From assembly GCF_900188455.1 (NCBI RefSeq), contig NZ_FZOL01000026.1, positions 37,473 to 101,472 on the forward strand: a DNA stretch of 64,000 nucleotides, written 5' to 3'. The notes beneath the pieces were generated by a model. It ran no database searches and had not been told where the DNA came from. It was given only the letters and a program-made list of their open reading frames with translations. Positions 32,311 through 41,343 of the stretch are shown here, one piece after another. Source of the stretch: Pseudomonas japonica (GTDB lineage: Bacteria; Pseudomonadota; Gammaproteobacteria; Pseudomonadales; Pseudomonadaceae). Positions within the stretch are counted from its first letter, which is position 1; every line of letters begins with the position of its first letter. The position numbers and the translations under genes were made by a program.

Positions 32311-33846
32311 TCACTGCACCGCCAGCGCCCCCCTTTCCTGCTGGCGCAGTGGCCGCAGCAAGGCGCCGATGACCAGGATCAGAACCACGATCACCGCCGC
32401 CAGGAACCACAGCACGCCGTGGAACGCCGCGTCGTAACCGCCGCGCAGCAGATCACCGACCAGCTCGGGCTGCGCCACACCGCGCAGCGCGCCTTCGAGG
32501 TTGCCGGCGGCGACGCTGTCGATCCAGCCGCGGACGGTGGCCGGGTCGCTGCTGAGGCGGGCCAGTTCCTGACGCAACTGGTCATCGAGCAGAGTCGCCA
32601 GCAACGAGCCGTACACCGCCACGGCAATGGCCTCGCTGCCCAGGCGGAAGGTATTGAGCAGGCCGGCGGCCATGCCGGCCTTCTGCTCCGGCACGGTCTT
32701 CAGCGCCAGGCCATCCACCAGGCCGGCGGACAGCCCCATGCCCACGCCCACCAGCAACAGCGGTGCGGCGAGATGCCAGAGCGCCGCATGGGCCTGGGCC
32801 AGCAGCGCCAGGCCGACCACCCCGGCCAGCAAGGCCAGCAGGCTGGCCTTGAGGATGGCCACCGCGGAAACGCCCCGGGCCGCCCACTTACCCGCGAGAA
32901 TCGGGCAGAACAGCATCGGCACGGTAAGCAGCAGCATGGCCAGCCCGGCCTGGGTCGGCGCCAGGCGCAAGACCCCGAACAGATAGCTCGGCAGGTAGGT
33001 CAGCAGGGTCACGAAGCCGAACGACGCCGCCACCGTAACCAGCGCCAGCCCGACGAAAGGCCCGCTGGTCAGCAGCGACAGGTCGAGCATCGGTTGCCGG
33101 TGACGACGTTCCTGCCAGGCGAACAGCACCAGCAGCACCGCCGACAGCGCCACCAGCCCCAGCACGCCCTGGCTGCGCCAGCCCCACTGCGAGCCCTGGA
33201 CGATGGCCACCATCAAGGCCAGCAGGGCGAGGATGAACAGCAACGAACCGAGCAGGTCGAAACGCGCCGTGCGTTCGGCCAGTTGGCCGTCGCGGGTGAT
33301 CAACGGCGTGCCCAGCAGCACCAGGCCAAGGGTCAGCAGATGAGCCCAGAAGATCGCCCGCCAGCCGAAGTGTTCGATCAGCAGGCCGGACAGGGTCGGG
33401 CCGAGGCTGACGCCAAGGCCGGCGACCGTGCCGAACAGGGCGAAGGCGCGCAACCGCGCCGCGCCGTCGAAGTGCGTGGACAGAATGGCGATGCCGCAGG
33501 AGAAGATCGCCGCCGCGCCAATCCCGGCCAGCGCCCGCCCGGCATCCAGTACCCAGGCCTGGCTGGCCAGGGCCGAGATGACCGAAGCCAGCACATACAG
33601 GCCGGCGCCGACCACGAAGCAGCGCTTGCGGCCCAGGCGATCAGCCAGCGCCCCCCAGGCCAGGGTGAAGCAGGCGAAGGTCAGGTTGAACGCGTTGACC
33701 ACCCACTGCAGCTGGGCCAGCGAGGCCTGAATGTCATTGCCGATCGCCGGCAGGGCCAGCGCGGTGCCGGAGATGGAACTGGGGACGACAAAGATCGCCA
33801 GGAGAATGGTGCCCAGCAGGGCGTTGTCCGAAAGCTTGCTGTTCAT
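32311..33846 (-). CDS. MFS transporter, DHA2-type, 14 helices
   Basis: A 511-residue drug:H+ antiporter-type permease. Helix 1 starts LGTILLAIFVVPSSISGTAL, motif A is GALADRLGRKRCFVVGAGLY, and motif C-like GTVAGLGVSLGPTLSG lies in TM5. Fourteen hydrophobic segments can be counted. Last gene of the AfsA-HAD-P450 operon (16 nt after the P450 gene), so it probably exports that pathway's product or confers self-protection. Confidence 0.9.
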   Translation of the reverse strand: MNSKLSDNALLGTILLAIFVVPSSISGTALALPAIGNDIQASLAQLQWVVNAFNLTFACFTLAWGALADRLGRKRCFVVGAGLYVLASVISALASQAWVLDAGRALAGIGAAAIFSCGIAILSTHFDGAARLRAFALFGTVAGLGVSLGPTLSGLLIEHFGWRAIFWAHLLTLGLVLLGTPLITRDGQLAERTARFDLLGSLLFILALLALMVAIVQGSQWGWRSQGVLGLVALSAVLLVLFAWQERRHRQPMLDLSLLTSGPFVGLALVTVAASFGFVTLLTYLPSYLFGVLRLAPTQAGLAMLLLTVPMLFCPILAGKWAARGVSAVAILKASLLALLAGVVGLALLAQAHAALWHLAAPLLLVGVGMGLSAGLVDGLALKTVPEQKAGMAAGLLNTFRLGSEAIAVAVYGSLLATLLDDQLRQELARLSSDPATVRGWIDSVAAGNLEGALRGVAQPELVGDLLRGGYDAAFHGVLWFLAAVIVVLILVIGALLRPLRQQERGALAVQ

Positions 33847-33862
33847 GGGGCCGTCCAGAGGT

Positions 33863-35101
33863 TCAGAGAGAGGTGAAGCCGCGTACCGGCAGGCGGGTCG
33901 GACGGCGCAGGATGATGCCCTCGACCCACGGCACCTGCTCCGCCGCGATGTCCAGGCGCAGGTCGGGCAGGCGCTCGACGAGAATCTCCAGCACCGTGGC
34001 GATCTCCAGGCGCACCAGCGCGGCGCCCATGCAGTTGTGCATGCCGTAGCCGAACTGCAGGTGCCGGGCCTCCTGGCGGTCGAGGCGGATAGCCAGCGGA
34101 TCGCTGAACACCTCGGGATCGCGGTTGGCGGCGAACGCATCGGCGTAGATCACGCTGCCCGCCGGGATCAGCCCCCAGGGCCCTTCGATATCGCTGCTGG
34201 CCAGGCGCGGGAAGGTCGAAATGGTGCCCAGCGGCAGCAGGCGCAACAGTTCCTCCACCGCCGACGGAATCAGCCCGGGGTCGTCCACCAGGCTGCGGTA
34301 CAGCACCGGTTGCGCGAGCAGGACATAGACCGCCTTGGTCAGCACGCTGAGGATGTTCTGGTCACCGCCGATCAGCACACCGAGGAGAATCCCCACCAGT
34401 TCCTTGTCGCTCAGCGGCGGCTCGCTGTCGTTGCGCGCGGCGATGAAACGCTGGATCAAACCGTCCGGCAGGCTGGGACGGGCGCCGGTGACCAGGTCGG
34501 TGAGGTAGTCGTAGACGCCCCAGAACTGCCGCAGCAGGTCAGGCACATCGTGGTCCGAGGCGATCTGCACGGTGTGGCTCAGCGGCCGGTAGTAGTCGCG
34601 GTCGGCCAGGGGAATGCCGAGCAGCTGGCAGTCCACGGTGGACGGCACCTGCTCCAGCACCAGGCTGAACAGGTCGGCGCCGCGCCCCTGCTGGCGCAGC
34701 AGGTCGATGCGCGCATGGGTGACCTGCCGCACCGCCTCGCGCAACACCGCGACGCCGCTGGGACTGAAGTCCCGCGCCACCACCTTGCGCAGCCGGCCAT
34801 GGTCGGGGATGTCGTTGTTCAGCAGCAGCTCCGGCGGGGTGATGGTGGGCAGGAAACTCGGCCCATCCTCCTCGTTGCACGGCGCGCGGATGGCGCGGTT
34901 GTCGAGCAGCAGCGCCTGCACCTCGGCATAGCGGGTCAGGTGGATGGCGCTGTGCCCGCTGGGCAGCAGGATGCGCTGGAAACCGCCTTCGGCGGGCAGC
35001 GGCCGGTAGGCCGGCGCGGCATCCAGGTTGGCGATGTGGGTGATGTCGATATCCGCGAGCCGGGCGGCGGCGCCGGGCAGGCTGTCGAGGGCGATGTTCA
35101 T
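33863..35101 (-). CDS. Cytochrome P450
   Basis: A 412-residue soluble P450 of the actinobacterial biosynthetic type. Heme-binding motif FGYGMHNCMGAAL with the Cys ligand at ~357, K-helix EELLR (283-287), meander ANRDPEVFSDPLAIRLDR and I-helix GVLIGGDQNI (here GGDQ instead of the usual AGxDT, so proton delivery may be atypical). It overlaps the HAD gene by one nucleotide (ATGA). In the context of an AfsA-type synthase it likely hydroxylates or oxidises the acyl chain or ring of a butyrolactone-like product. No ferredoxin genes are adjacent. Confidence 0.92.
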   Translation of the reverse strand: MNIALDSLPGAAARLADIDITHIANLDAAPAYRPLPAEGGFQRILLPSGHSAIHLTRYAEVQALLLDNRAIRAPCNEEDGPSFLPTITPPELLLNNDIPDHGRLRKVVARDFSPSGVAVLREAVRQVTHARIDLLRQQGRGADLFSLVLEQVPSTVDCQLLGIPLADRDYYRPLSHTVQIASDHDVPDLLRQFWGVYDYLTDLVTGARPSLPDGLIQRFIAARNDSEPPLSDKELVGILLGVLIGGDQNILSVLTKAVYVLLAQPVLYRSLVDDPGLIPSAVEELLRLLPLGTISTFPRLASSDIEGPWGLIPAGSVIYADAFAANRDPEVFSDPLAIRLDRQEARHLQFGYGMHNCMGAALVRLEIATVLEILVERLPDLRLDIAAEQVPWVEGIILRRPTRLPVRGFTSL

Positions 35102-35787
35102 CAGGCAGGTGCTCCTTCAGGCTGCTGCACGGAAAAAACGCAGACACCGGTGGCGTGGGTGATGTCGCCCAGGGCCTGGCGGTTGTCGCGAAAATGCACA
35201 GTGCGCCAGCCCAGGGCAGCGGCAGCGGCGACATTCTCGGCCAGGTCATCGATCAGCAGATTGGCCGCGGCGGGCAGCCCGGCGCGCTGCCGGGCGATGT
35301 CGAAGAACTGCGCATCGGGTTTGCGGCAGCCTTCCTTCGACGAGTCGACGATCAGGTCGGCGACTTCGTCGAGGCCGACGATGGCGCGCCAGTAGGGTTC
35401 CCACTCGACCACGTTGTTGGTCAGGATGCCGATGGCGAACCCGGACTCCTTGAGCTTGCGCGCCGCCGCGACCATCGCGGCGTTGGCCTGCACGCCGGCG
35501 AACCACTGCTCGCCGAAGCGCCGCAGGCGCGCCCGCGACAGGTCCGCCGGCGGCTCCTGGCGACTCAACGCCAGCTCGACACGGCGCCCCCACTCGTCTT
35601 CGCTGAGCAGCGCGTTTTCGATCGGTGCCAGCGGCGGCACGCCGAGCGCCTCGGCGACCTCGGCGAAGGCCCGCTGCAACACCGCGGGGGCCAGACCGGT
35701 CTTCACTTCGTACTGCGCGAACAACGCGTCGATGGGCGGCGACAGCACACCGCCGAAATCGAACCAGACCCGCTCGATGGCACTCAT
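35101..35787 (-). CDS. HAD-superfamily phosphatase of the AfsA operon
   Basis: A 228-residue HAD hydrolase. Motif I VWFDFGGVLSPP has the nucleophilic Asp (D10) but Gly replaces the usual second Asp (DxD to DFG), a feature common to some HAD subgroups. Motif II is GILTNNVVEW, motif III the Lys in EGCRKPDAQFFD, motif IV IDDLAENVAAA. Overlaps on both sides (ATGA each). In A-factor biology a phosphatase removes the glycerol-derived phosphate after AfsA; this gene is a natural candidate for that step, although the altered motif I leaves some doubt. Confidence 0.85.
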   Translation of the reverse strand: MSAIERVWFDFGGVLSPPIDALFAQYEVKTGLAPAVLQRAFAEVAEALGVPPLAPIENALLSEDEWGRRVELALSRQEPPADLSRARLRRFGEQWFAGVQANAAMVAAARKLKESGFAIGILTNNVVEWEPYWRAIVGLDEVADLIVDSSKEGCRKPDAQFFDIARQRAGLPAAANLLIDDLAENVAAAAALGWRTVHFRDNRQALGDITHATGVCVFSVQQPEGAPA

Positions 35788-36833
35788 CAGGCACCTCCCG
35801 CGGCGGCCAGCGCCAGTGGCTGGAACAGACGCTGCAATTCCACCTCGGCATGCGCCAGCTGCGCCCCGCCCTGCTCCACCGACAGGTTCACCACAGCCCG
35901 GCCATCGTCCAGCACGCGCAGGCTGTCCAGGTTGGCTTTGACCTGGGTCGCCAGGCCGAACTCGCCGAAGCGGGTGAACGCCACCCTGGCCCGGCCGAGC
36001 AGCAGTTCGTCGGGGGCCAGGCCCAGTTGCCGCTTGGCGCCGACCAGGGCGAGCTGGCGGAAGCCTTCGAGCAGGAGCATGCCGGGGATATGGTCCAGCG
36101 GGTGATCGAAGATCGCCGGGTTGGACTGGTCGACGATCAGCGCGGCGACCAGATGGCCGTCCTCCACGACGATCTCGCGCCCGAGCACGACATTGCTCAG
36201 CCAGTGCCGGCCGACCTGGAACGGTGCCAGCGGCGCCGGTGACTGGGCCAGCGGGTCATGCTGCGCGGCACTGGCGGCGAGCGCCGGGGTGCGGATCTTG
36301 TTCCAGGCGGTATCGCTCATCCAGCGGATCGACATGCCGTCATGGCGGGCCGCGACCCGGCCGTTCACGCTCAGGGTCATGTCCAGGGTCACGCCGCTGC
36401 GCTGGCCGTGGCGCAGGTACTCGCCCACCACCCGCACGTCGATCAGCGCCGACGCCGGCCGCGCACCGACCACCAGGGCTTCGCGCTCGACGATCGAGGT
36501 GTCGCTGTCGAGGTAGATGAACTTGTCGCTGGTGCTCACGTCGAGGAAGGCGTGGGACACATAGATGGAGGCCTGGCGAAACACCTCCAGCAGCAACAGC
36601 GTGTCGTAGTGCGCGTCGCGGTGGGTGTGCTCGCTGAAGTAGCTGTGGGTCCGCGGCAGTTGCGCCAGGCAGCGGAAATGGCCCTCGGCGACGCGCTGGG
36701 CGCCGGTCAGGAACACCTCGCTCACCGCCGCGCGGTGGACCATGCCGCGCGGCACGGTGTTTTCCTCGACAGTGGCGGCCAGCACCACGGCGGAGTCGAA
36801 GGTCGTCGGATCAGGATGCTGCAAGCTGGTCAT
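35787..36833 (-). CDS. AfsA-type A-factor/gamma-butyrolactone biosynthesis protein
   Basis: A 348-residue protein with two tandem AfsA hotdog domains. Domain 1: VPRGMVHRAAVSEVFLTGAQ, QLPRTHSYFSEHTHRDAHYD, LLLLEVFRQASIYVSHAFLD (residues ~28-97). Domain 2: WLSNVVLGREIVVEDGHL and IFDHPLDHIPGMLLLEGFRQ (residues ~211-260). The repeated LLLE(V/G)FRQ shows the internal duplication. AfsA of Streptomyces condenses a beta-ketoacyl carrier with dihydroxyacetone phosphate. The ATG at 36833 has GAAGAGG upstream; an extended start was rejected. First gene of the operon, divergent from a TonB receptor. The function is inferred from family and operon, not shown. Confidence 0.92.
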   Translation of the reverse strand: MTSLQHPDPTTFDSAVVLAATVEENTVPRGMVHRAAVSEVFLTGAQRVAEGHFRCLAQLPRTHSYFSEHTHRDAHYDTLLLLEVFRQASIYVSHAFLDVSTSDKFIYLDSDTSIVEREALVVGARPASALIDVRVVGEYLRHGQRSGVTLDMTLSVNGRVAARHDGMSIRWMSDTAWNKIRTPALAASAAQHDPLAQSPAPLAPFQVGRHWLSNVVLGREIVVEDGHLVAALIVDQSNPAIFDHPLDHIPGMLLLEGFRQLALVGAKRQLGLAPDELLLGRARVAFTRFGEFGLATQVKANLDSLRVLDDGRAVVNLSVEQGGAQLAHAEVELQRLFQPLALAAAGGA

Positions 36834-37127
36834 GGAGCAGGCCTCTTCAGGTTGTACGCAAGGGGTTCGGCACCGTCGACCACACACTCCGTAGCTGGCG
36901 TGTCGGCTCGACCGGTTCCGCTTGTGTGTGGGCCGGAGGCGCAAAGTTTTCACTGCCCGTACAGATCGTTTGGTTACGTGCTTATACCCGCGCGACAGCT
37001 CTGGCCCGAGGGTCGCAGCCGTTATATCGATGCAACCAGATGTTCTAATCGCGGCGCTGAAAATCCCGGGCGCTCATCGCTCAAGGTCGGAAACAACAGC
37101 CCGCGCTGAACCGATCTGGAGTCATTC
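36834..37127. promoter_or_regulatory. Divergent promoter region between the AfsA operon and the TonB/dipeptidase cluster
   Basis: 294 bp. It holds an inverted repeat CCACACAC (36880-36887) / GTGTGTGG (36924-36931) with 36-bp spacing on the AfsA side and a relatively GC-poor segment (CAGATCGTTTGGTTACGTGC) nearer the receptor gene. Operators are plausible but unproven. GGAG sits 7 nt before the receptor ATG. Confidence 0.5.
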
Positions 37128-39812
37128 ATGCACCAACGATTCACCCTCGCCTCCCTGGCCTGCGTCCTGGCCATCCAGGGCCTGCCCGCCACCGTGTTCG
37201 CCGACAGCGCCACAGCCCCCGCCAGCCAGCAGCAACAGGTCGAGTACGACATTCCCGCCGGCAGCCTCGAAGACGTGCTGCTGGCGATTTCGCAACGCAG
37301 CAGCAAGGCCATCGTCTATGACCAGGCGCAGGTCGCCGGTCTGCACGGTCCCGCCGTGCGGGGCCGCTTCACCGCGCAGCAGGCGCTGGACACCGCCCTG
37401 CGCGGCAGCGGCCTGGGCCACAGCAGCAGCCCCAGTGGCGCGGTGCGCATCCACCGCCTGGACGACAGCGCCGCCGCCGCGCCGCTGACCCCGGCGGCCG
37501 CGCCACGCCTGGGCACGGTCCAGGTGATCGGCACCCGGCGCAGCGACATCGGCGCCCTGCAGGCCAGCGCGCCGGTGGACATCATCCAGGGCGAGGCGCT
37601 GCGGCGCACCGGCCACGACAGCCTGGCCAAGGCCCTGGAAACCCTGGTGCCCTCGGTCAGCTACCCGCAGATCAACGGCACCGACGGCGTTTCCGCGCAG
37701 CGCCCGGTGCTGCTGCGTGGCCTCGCCGCCGACCAGGTGCTGGTGCTGGTCAACGGCAAGCGCCGGCACGCCTCGGCCTTCGTCAACACCAAGGCCACGC
37801 TCGGTCGCGGCTCGCAGGCGGTGGACCTGTCGACGCTGCCGGTGGCCGCCGTCGACCATATCGAACTGCTGCGCGACGGCGCCTCGGCGCAATACGGCTC
37901 GGATGCCATCGCCGGGGTGATCAACATCGTCCTCAAGGACCGCGACCAGGGCGGCGAGGCCCAGGCCAGCACCGGCCAGTACAGCAAGGGCGACGGTTTC
38001 AGCCGCTCGCTGTCGGGCTGGCAGGGCTTCAGCCTGCCGGGCGACGGCTACCTGACCGTCAGCGCCGAAGGCGTGAAAAGCGAACGCACCTCCACCGACG
38101 GCGCCGACCTGCGCCGCTTCTACCCGGCAGGCGACCCCCGCGAAGCCAACGCCGAGCGGCACTGGCGCTACGGCTCGCCGGGGCTGGATGACTGGAAACT
38201 GGGGGCCAACGCCGGCGCCTTCATCACCGAACACACCGAGCTGTACGGCTTCGCCACCTATCAGGACCGCACCGCCGAGTCCCAGGCCGTGTACCGTCGG
38301 CCGATCGACGCCAACAATATCGTCAGTGTCTATCCCGACGGCTTCCTGCCCCTGCTCGACGTGCGCTCGCGCGATGCCGCCGGCACCGCCGGTATCAAGT
38401 ACGAGGATGACGCGCTGGGCCGCTTCGACCTCAGCGCGACCTATGGCCGCAACCGCATCGATTACCACCTCGGCGACTCGCTCAACGCCAGCCTCGGTCC
38501 CGCCAGCCCGCGCAGCTTCGATGCCGGCGCGCTGATCAACGACCAGGCCCAACTGAGCCTCGACCATGTCAAGGAATTCGCCGTCGGCTACAGCGCCGCG
38601 CCGCTGGTGTTCTCCAGCGGCCTGGCCTGGCGCCACGAGGGCTACGAAGTGCTGGCCGGGGACACCGCGTCCTGGGTCCAGGGCCGCGTCCTGCCGTCCC
38701 GGGCCGGTGGCGCCCAGGGTTTTCCCGGCACCCGGCCGAGCGATGAAGGCGACTATTCGCGCAAGGTGCTCGGCGCCTACCTGGGGCTCGAACAGCAACT
38801 GACCCAGGCCCTGCAACTGGGCGTGGCGGCGCGCAGCGAACACTACGACGACTTCGGCAACACCAGCACCGGCAAGCTCTCGCTGCGCTACGACTTCAAC
38901 GAGCACTTCGGCCTGCGCTCCACCCTGAGCAGCGGCTATCGCGCGCCGACCCTCGGCCAGATCGGCACCTCGGCGACCCAGACCGAGTTCCTCGCCGGCG
39001 ACCCCACCGCCTACCAGGTCGGCACCCTCAGCGTCGACACCGGCGTGGCCCGCGCGCTGGGCGCCCAGGACCTGAAACCGGAGAAGTCGCGGAACATTTC
39101 CGTGGGCCTGGTCTGGCAGCCGGTCGAGGACGCCAGCCTGACCCTCGACGCCTACCAGATCCGCATCAAGGACCGCATCGCCCTGTCGGAGACCCTGCGC
39201 GGCAGCACGGTCAACCAGATCCTCGCCAGCCAGGGCTACGGCAACTACTCCGGGGTGAGTTTCTTCACCAACGCCCTCGATACCCGCACCCATGGCCTGG
39301 ACCTGATCGGGCACTACCGCCTGGCCCTGCCCCAGGTCGGCCAGGTGACCTTCAACGCCGGCTTCAACTGGAGCAAGACCCAGGTCACCGATATCCAGGA
39401 CAACCCCGGCCCGCTCAGCGGCAGCGGGGTCATCCTGATCAACCGCGAGGCCCTGAGCTACGTCCAGAGCGCCAGCCCGCAAAGCAAGCTGGTGCTCGGC
39501 GCCGACTGGCGCCAGGGGCCCTGGTCGGCGGCGTTCACCACCCTGCGCTACGGCCGCTACACCCTCGACTCCAACACCGGCCCGGCCTTCGACCAGACCT
39601 TCGGCAGCCAGTGGGTGAGCAACGCCAGCCTGTCCTATGACGTCGATTCGGCCCTCACCCTGACCGCCGGGGCCAACAACCTGTTCGACAGCTACCCGGA
39701 CAAGATCGACGTGGCCAACCGCTTCGTCGGCGGTCGCGTGCAGTACCAGAGCATCTCGCCGGCCGGCGCCGAGGGTGCGTACTACTACCTCAAGGCCAAC
39801 TACCACTTCTGA
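37128..39812 (+). CDS. TonB-dependent receptor with N-terminal signalling (STN) domain
   Basis: An 894-residue receptor. Signal peptide to ~ADS; an STN/secretin-like domain at residues 40-115 (VEYDIPAGSLEDVLLAISQR, ALDTALRGSGLGHSSSPSGA); TonB box LGTVQVIGTRRSD; plug with SLAKALETLVPSVSYPQ, VLLRGLAADQVLVLVNGKRR and IELLRDGASAQYGSDAIAGV; barrel ending YYLKANYHF. STN-bearing receptors talk to FecR-type anti-sigmas. The only FecI/FecR pair in the window is 5 kb away on the other strand, across the AfsA operon. First gene of the nine-gene uptake/degradation run. Confidence 0.92.
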   Translation: MHQRFTLASLACVLAIQGLPATVFADSATAPASQQQQVEYDIPAGSLEDVLLAISQRSSKAIVYDQAQVAGLHGPAVRGRFTAQQALDTALRGSGLGHSSSPSGAVRIHRLDDSAAAAPLTPAAAPRLGTVQVIGTRRSDIGALQASAPVDIIQGEALRRTGHDSLAKALETLVPSVSYPQINGTDGVSAQRPVLLRGLAADQVLVLVNGKRRHASAFVNTKATLGRGSQAVDLSTLPVAAVDHIELLRDGASAQYGSDAIAGVINIVLKDRDQGGEAQASTGQYSKGDGFSRSLSGWQGFSLPGDGYLTVSAEGVKSERTSTDGADLRRFYPAGDPREANAERHWRYGSPGLDDWKLGANAGAFITEHTELYGFATYQDRTAESQAVYRRPIDANNIVSVYPDGFLPLLDVRSRDAAGTAGIKYEDDALGRFDLSATYGRNRIDYHLGDSLNASLGPASPRSFDAGALINDQAQLSLDHVKEFAVGYSAAPLVFSSGLAWRHEGYEVLAGDTASWVQGRVLPSRAGGAQGFPGTRPSDEGDYSRKVLGAYLGLEQQLTQALQLGVAARSEHYDDFGNTSTGKLSLRYDFNEHFGLRSTLSSGYRAPTLGQIGTSATQTEFLAGDPTAYQVGTLSVDTGVARALGAQDLKPEKSRNISVGLVWQPVEDASLTLDAYQIRIKDRIALSETLRGSTVNQILASQGYGNYSGVSFFTNALDTRTHGLDLIGHYRLALPQVGQVTFNAGFNWSKTQVTDIQDNPGPLSGSGVILINREALSYVQSASPQSKLVLGADWRQGPWSAAFTTLRYGRYTLDSNTGPAFDQTFGSQWVSNASLSYDVDSALTLTAGANNLFDSYPDKIDVANRFVGGRVQYQSISPAGAEGAYYYLKANYHF

Positions 39813-39838
39813 CCCGCCCCCTGAACAGGAAGACCGTC

Positions 39839-40513
39839 ATGACCAGCCAGACACCCCCCGCGGACCTGCTGCTGCTCGTCCAGCAATTCGAACAGGACGT
39901 CGCCAGCGCCCACCAGTTGCTGCAGCGCCACCAGGCGCTCTCGGCCAACGAAGCGGGCAACCTCAGCCTGCGCCTGCCCGGCCAGGAGCGCCTGCTGATC
40001 GCCGCCTTCAACGGCCCCGACGCCGGCCGCGCCGCCGTGCTCGACTTCGACCTCGAACAGAGCCAGGGCCGGCTCAACGACAACCTGCGCGAAGTCGCCG
40101 CGCTGCATGTCGCCATCTACCGCCAGCGGCCCCAGGTGCGCGCGGTGATCCATACCCATTCGCCGTACCTGAGCGCCTTCGCCATCGCCGGCCGACCGCT
40201 GCGCGCGCATGCCAGCCAGTTGCTCGGGGTCCTCGATGAAGACCAGGAAATCCCCCTCACCGCCTGGGGCCCGCGCTATGCGCCGGAACCGGTGATCGCC
40301 GCGCTGCAGGCGCATCCGCGGGCACCAGCGACGCTGCTGGCCAACCACGGGCCGTTCGCCTGGAGCGAGCGCGATGCCCTGGCCGCCACCCGCCTGCTGA
40401 TCAACCTCGAAGAGTCGGCCCACCTGACCTGGCTCGCGGCCCAGCTGGGCACGCCGCAACCCTTCCCGGCCGGCGCCGCGGCGCGCTCGCGACAGGGCTG
40501 GGTGGCCTCATGA
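39839..40513 (+). CDS. Class II aldolase/adducin family protein (short form)
   Basis: A 224-residue protein of the class II aldolase/adducin family: NEAGNLSLRLPGQERLLIAA, metal-binding HTHSPYLSAFAIAG and LLANHGPFAW. GAAGACC upstream of the ATG is a moderate ribosome-binding site. It overlaps the next gene by 4 nt. Family members include fuculose and ribulose phosphate aldolases and methylthioribulose-1-phosphate dehydratase (MtnB). Here, in a sulfur-themed operon, an MtnB-like or aldolase step on a sulfur-bearing sugar or hydroxyacid is possible but unproven. Compare with the longer homologue at 5985. Confidence 0.82.
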   Translation: MTSQTPPADLLLLVQQFEQDVASAHQLLQRHQALSANEAGNLSLRLPGQERLLIAAFNGPDAGRAAVLDFDLEQSQGRLNDNLREVAALHVAIYRQRPQVRAVIHTHSPYLSAFAIAGRPLRAHASQLLGVLDEDQEIPLTAWGPRYAPEPVIAALQAHPRAPATLLANHGPFAWSERDALAATRLLINLEESAHLTWLAAQLGTPQPFPAGAAARSRQGWVAS

Positions 40514-41343
40514 TCGGCCTGCGCCAATTGCCCTGGCTGGCCGCGCTGCTGGTCAGCGGCGGGCTCAGCGCCGAGCCGCTGCTGGAACGCGCGGTGGACC
40601 GCGGAGTCCTCAACGTGTGCAGCGGCGACGAGTTCCCGCCGTTCAAGTTCCTCGATGCGCAGGGACGCCCCGCCGGGCTGATCCCCGACCTGATCGACGA
40701 CCTGCACCGCCAGCTGGCGACCGCCACCGGCAAGGCGCTGACGCTGCGTCTGGTGCAGGTCAATCCGGTGAATCGCATCCTGTTCCTGCAGCAGGGCCGT
40801 TGCGACCTGCTGATGACCTCGATGCTCGACACCCCCGCCCGGCGCGAGCAGGTGGACATCGCCAGCCCCGGCTTCTACCAGTCCGCCGCCACGGTGTTCG
40901 CGCCCAAGGCCAGCGTGCTGGCGGACTGGTCGAGCCTGCGCGGCAAGACCCTGTGCGCGCCGGCCACCAGCGTCTGGATCAGACCGCTGGAAGAGCGCTA
41001 CGGCGTGCGTTTCATTTCCTTCAACGGCAGTGCCGAAGTGCGCAAGGCGGTGGCCGACCAGCGCTGCCTCGGCGCCCTCGGCGACGATGTGCTGTACCGC
41101 GCCCTGGCGGCCACCCCGGGCTGGGAGGACTACGAAGTCAAACTCCCCGGCCAGGACCCGGCCCCCTGGGGCATCGCCGTGCGCAAGGGCCAGCCGCAGT
41201 TGCTCAGCGCACTCTCGCGGATCGTCGAGGGCTGGCACGCCGAGGGCCTGATCATCGCCCTGGAGCGCCACTATGGCCTGGCGCCCAGCCCCTGGCTGGT
41301 CGAGCAGCAGCAGGCACGCCAGGCGGTGGCCCGGCATGACTGA
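40510..41343 (+). CDS. Polar amino acid ABC transporter substrate-binding protein
   Basis: A 277-residue periplasmic binding protein, signal peptide LPWLAALLVSGGLSA|EP. The family-3 solute-binding fold begins LERAVDRGVLNVCSGDEFPP, then FKFLDAQGRPAGLIPDLIDD and CDLLMTSMLDTPARREQVDI. Conserved Arg in TPARREQ and Asp in GDDVLYRAL would contact an amino acid. It overlaps the first permease gene by 8 nt. Ligand likely a small amino acid or dipeptide-like compound given the dipeptidase and beta-lyase in the operon. Confidence 0.88.
   Translation: MIGLRQLPWLAALLVSGGLSAEPLLERAVDRGVLNVCSGDEFPPFKFLDAQGRPAGLIPDLIDDLHRQLATATGKALTLRLVQVNPVNRILFLQQGRCDLLMTSMLDTPARREQVDIASPGFYQSAATVFAPKASVLADWSSLRGKTLCAPATSVWIRPLEERYGVRFISFNGSAEVRKAVADQRCLGALGDDVLYRALAATPGWEDYEVKLPGQDPAPWGIAVRKGQPQLLSALSRIVEGWHAEGLIIALERHYGLAPSPWLVEQQQARQAVARHD

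Noticed and set aside
37122..39806. 894-residue minus-strand ORF exactly opposite the TonB receptor
   Set aside because: A mirror frame with the same extent as the receptor gene; it has no recognisable motif and is biased to Gly/Val/Ala/Gln, as expected for a shadow of a GC-rich gene.
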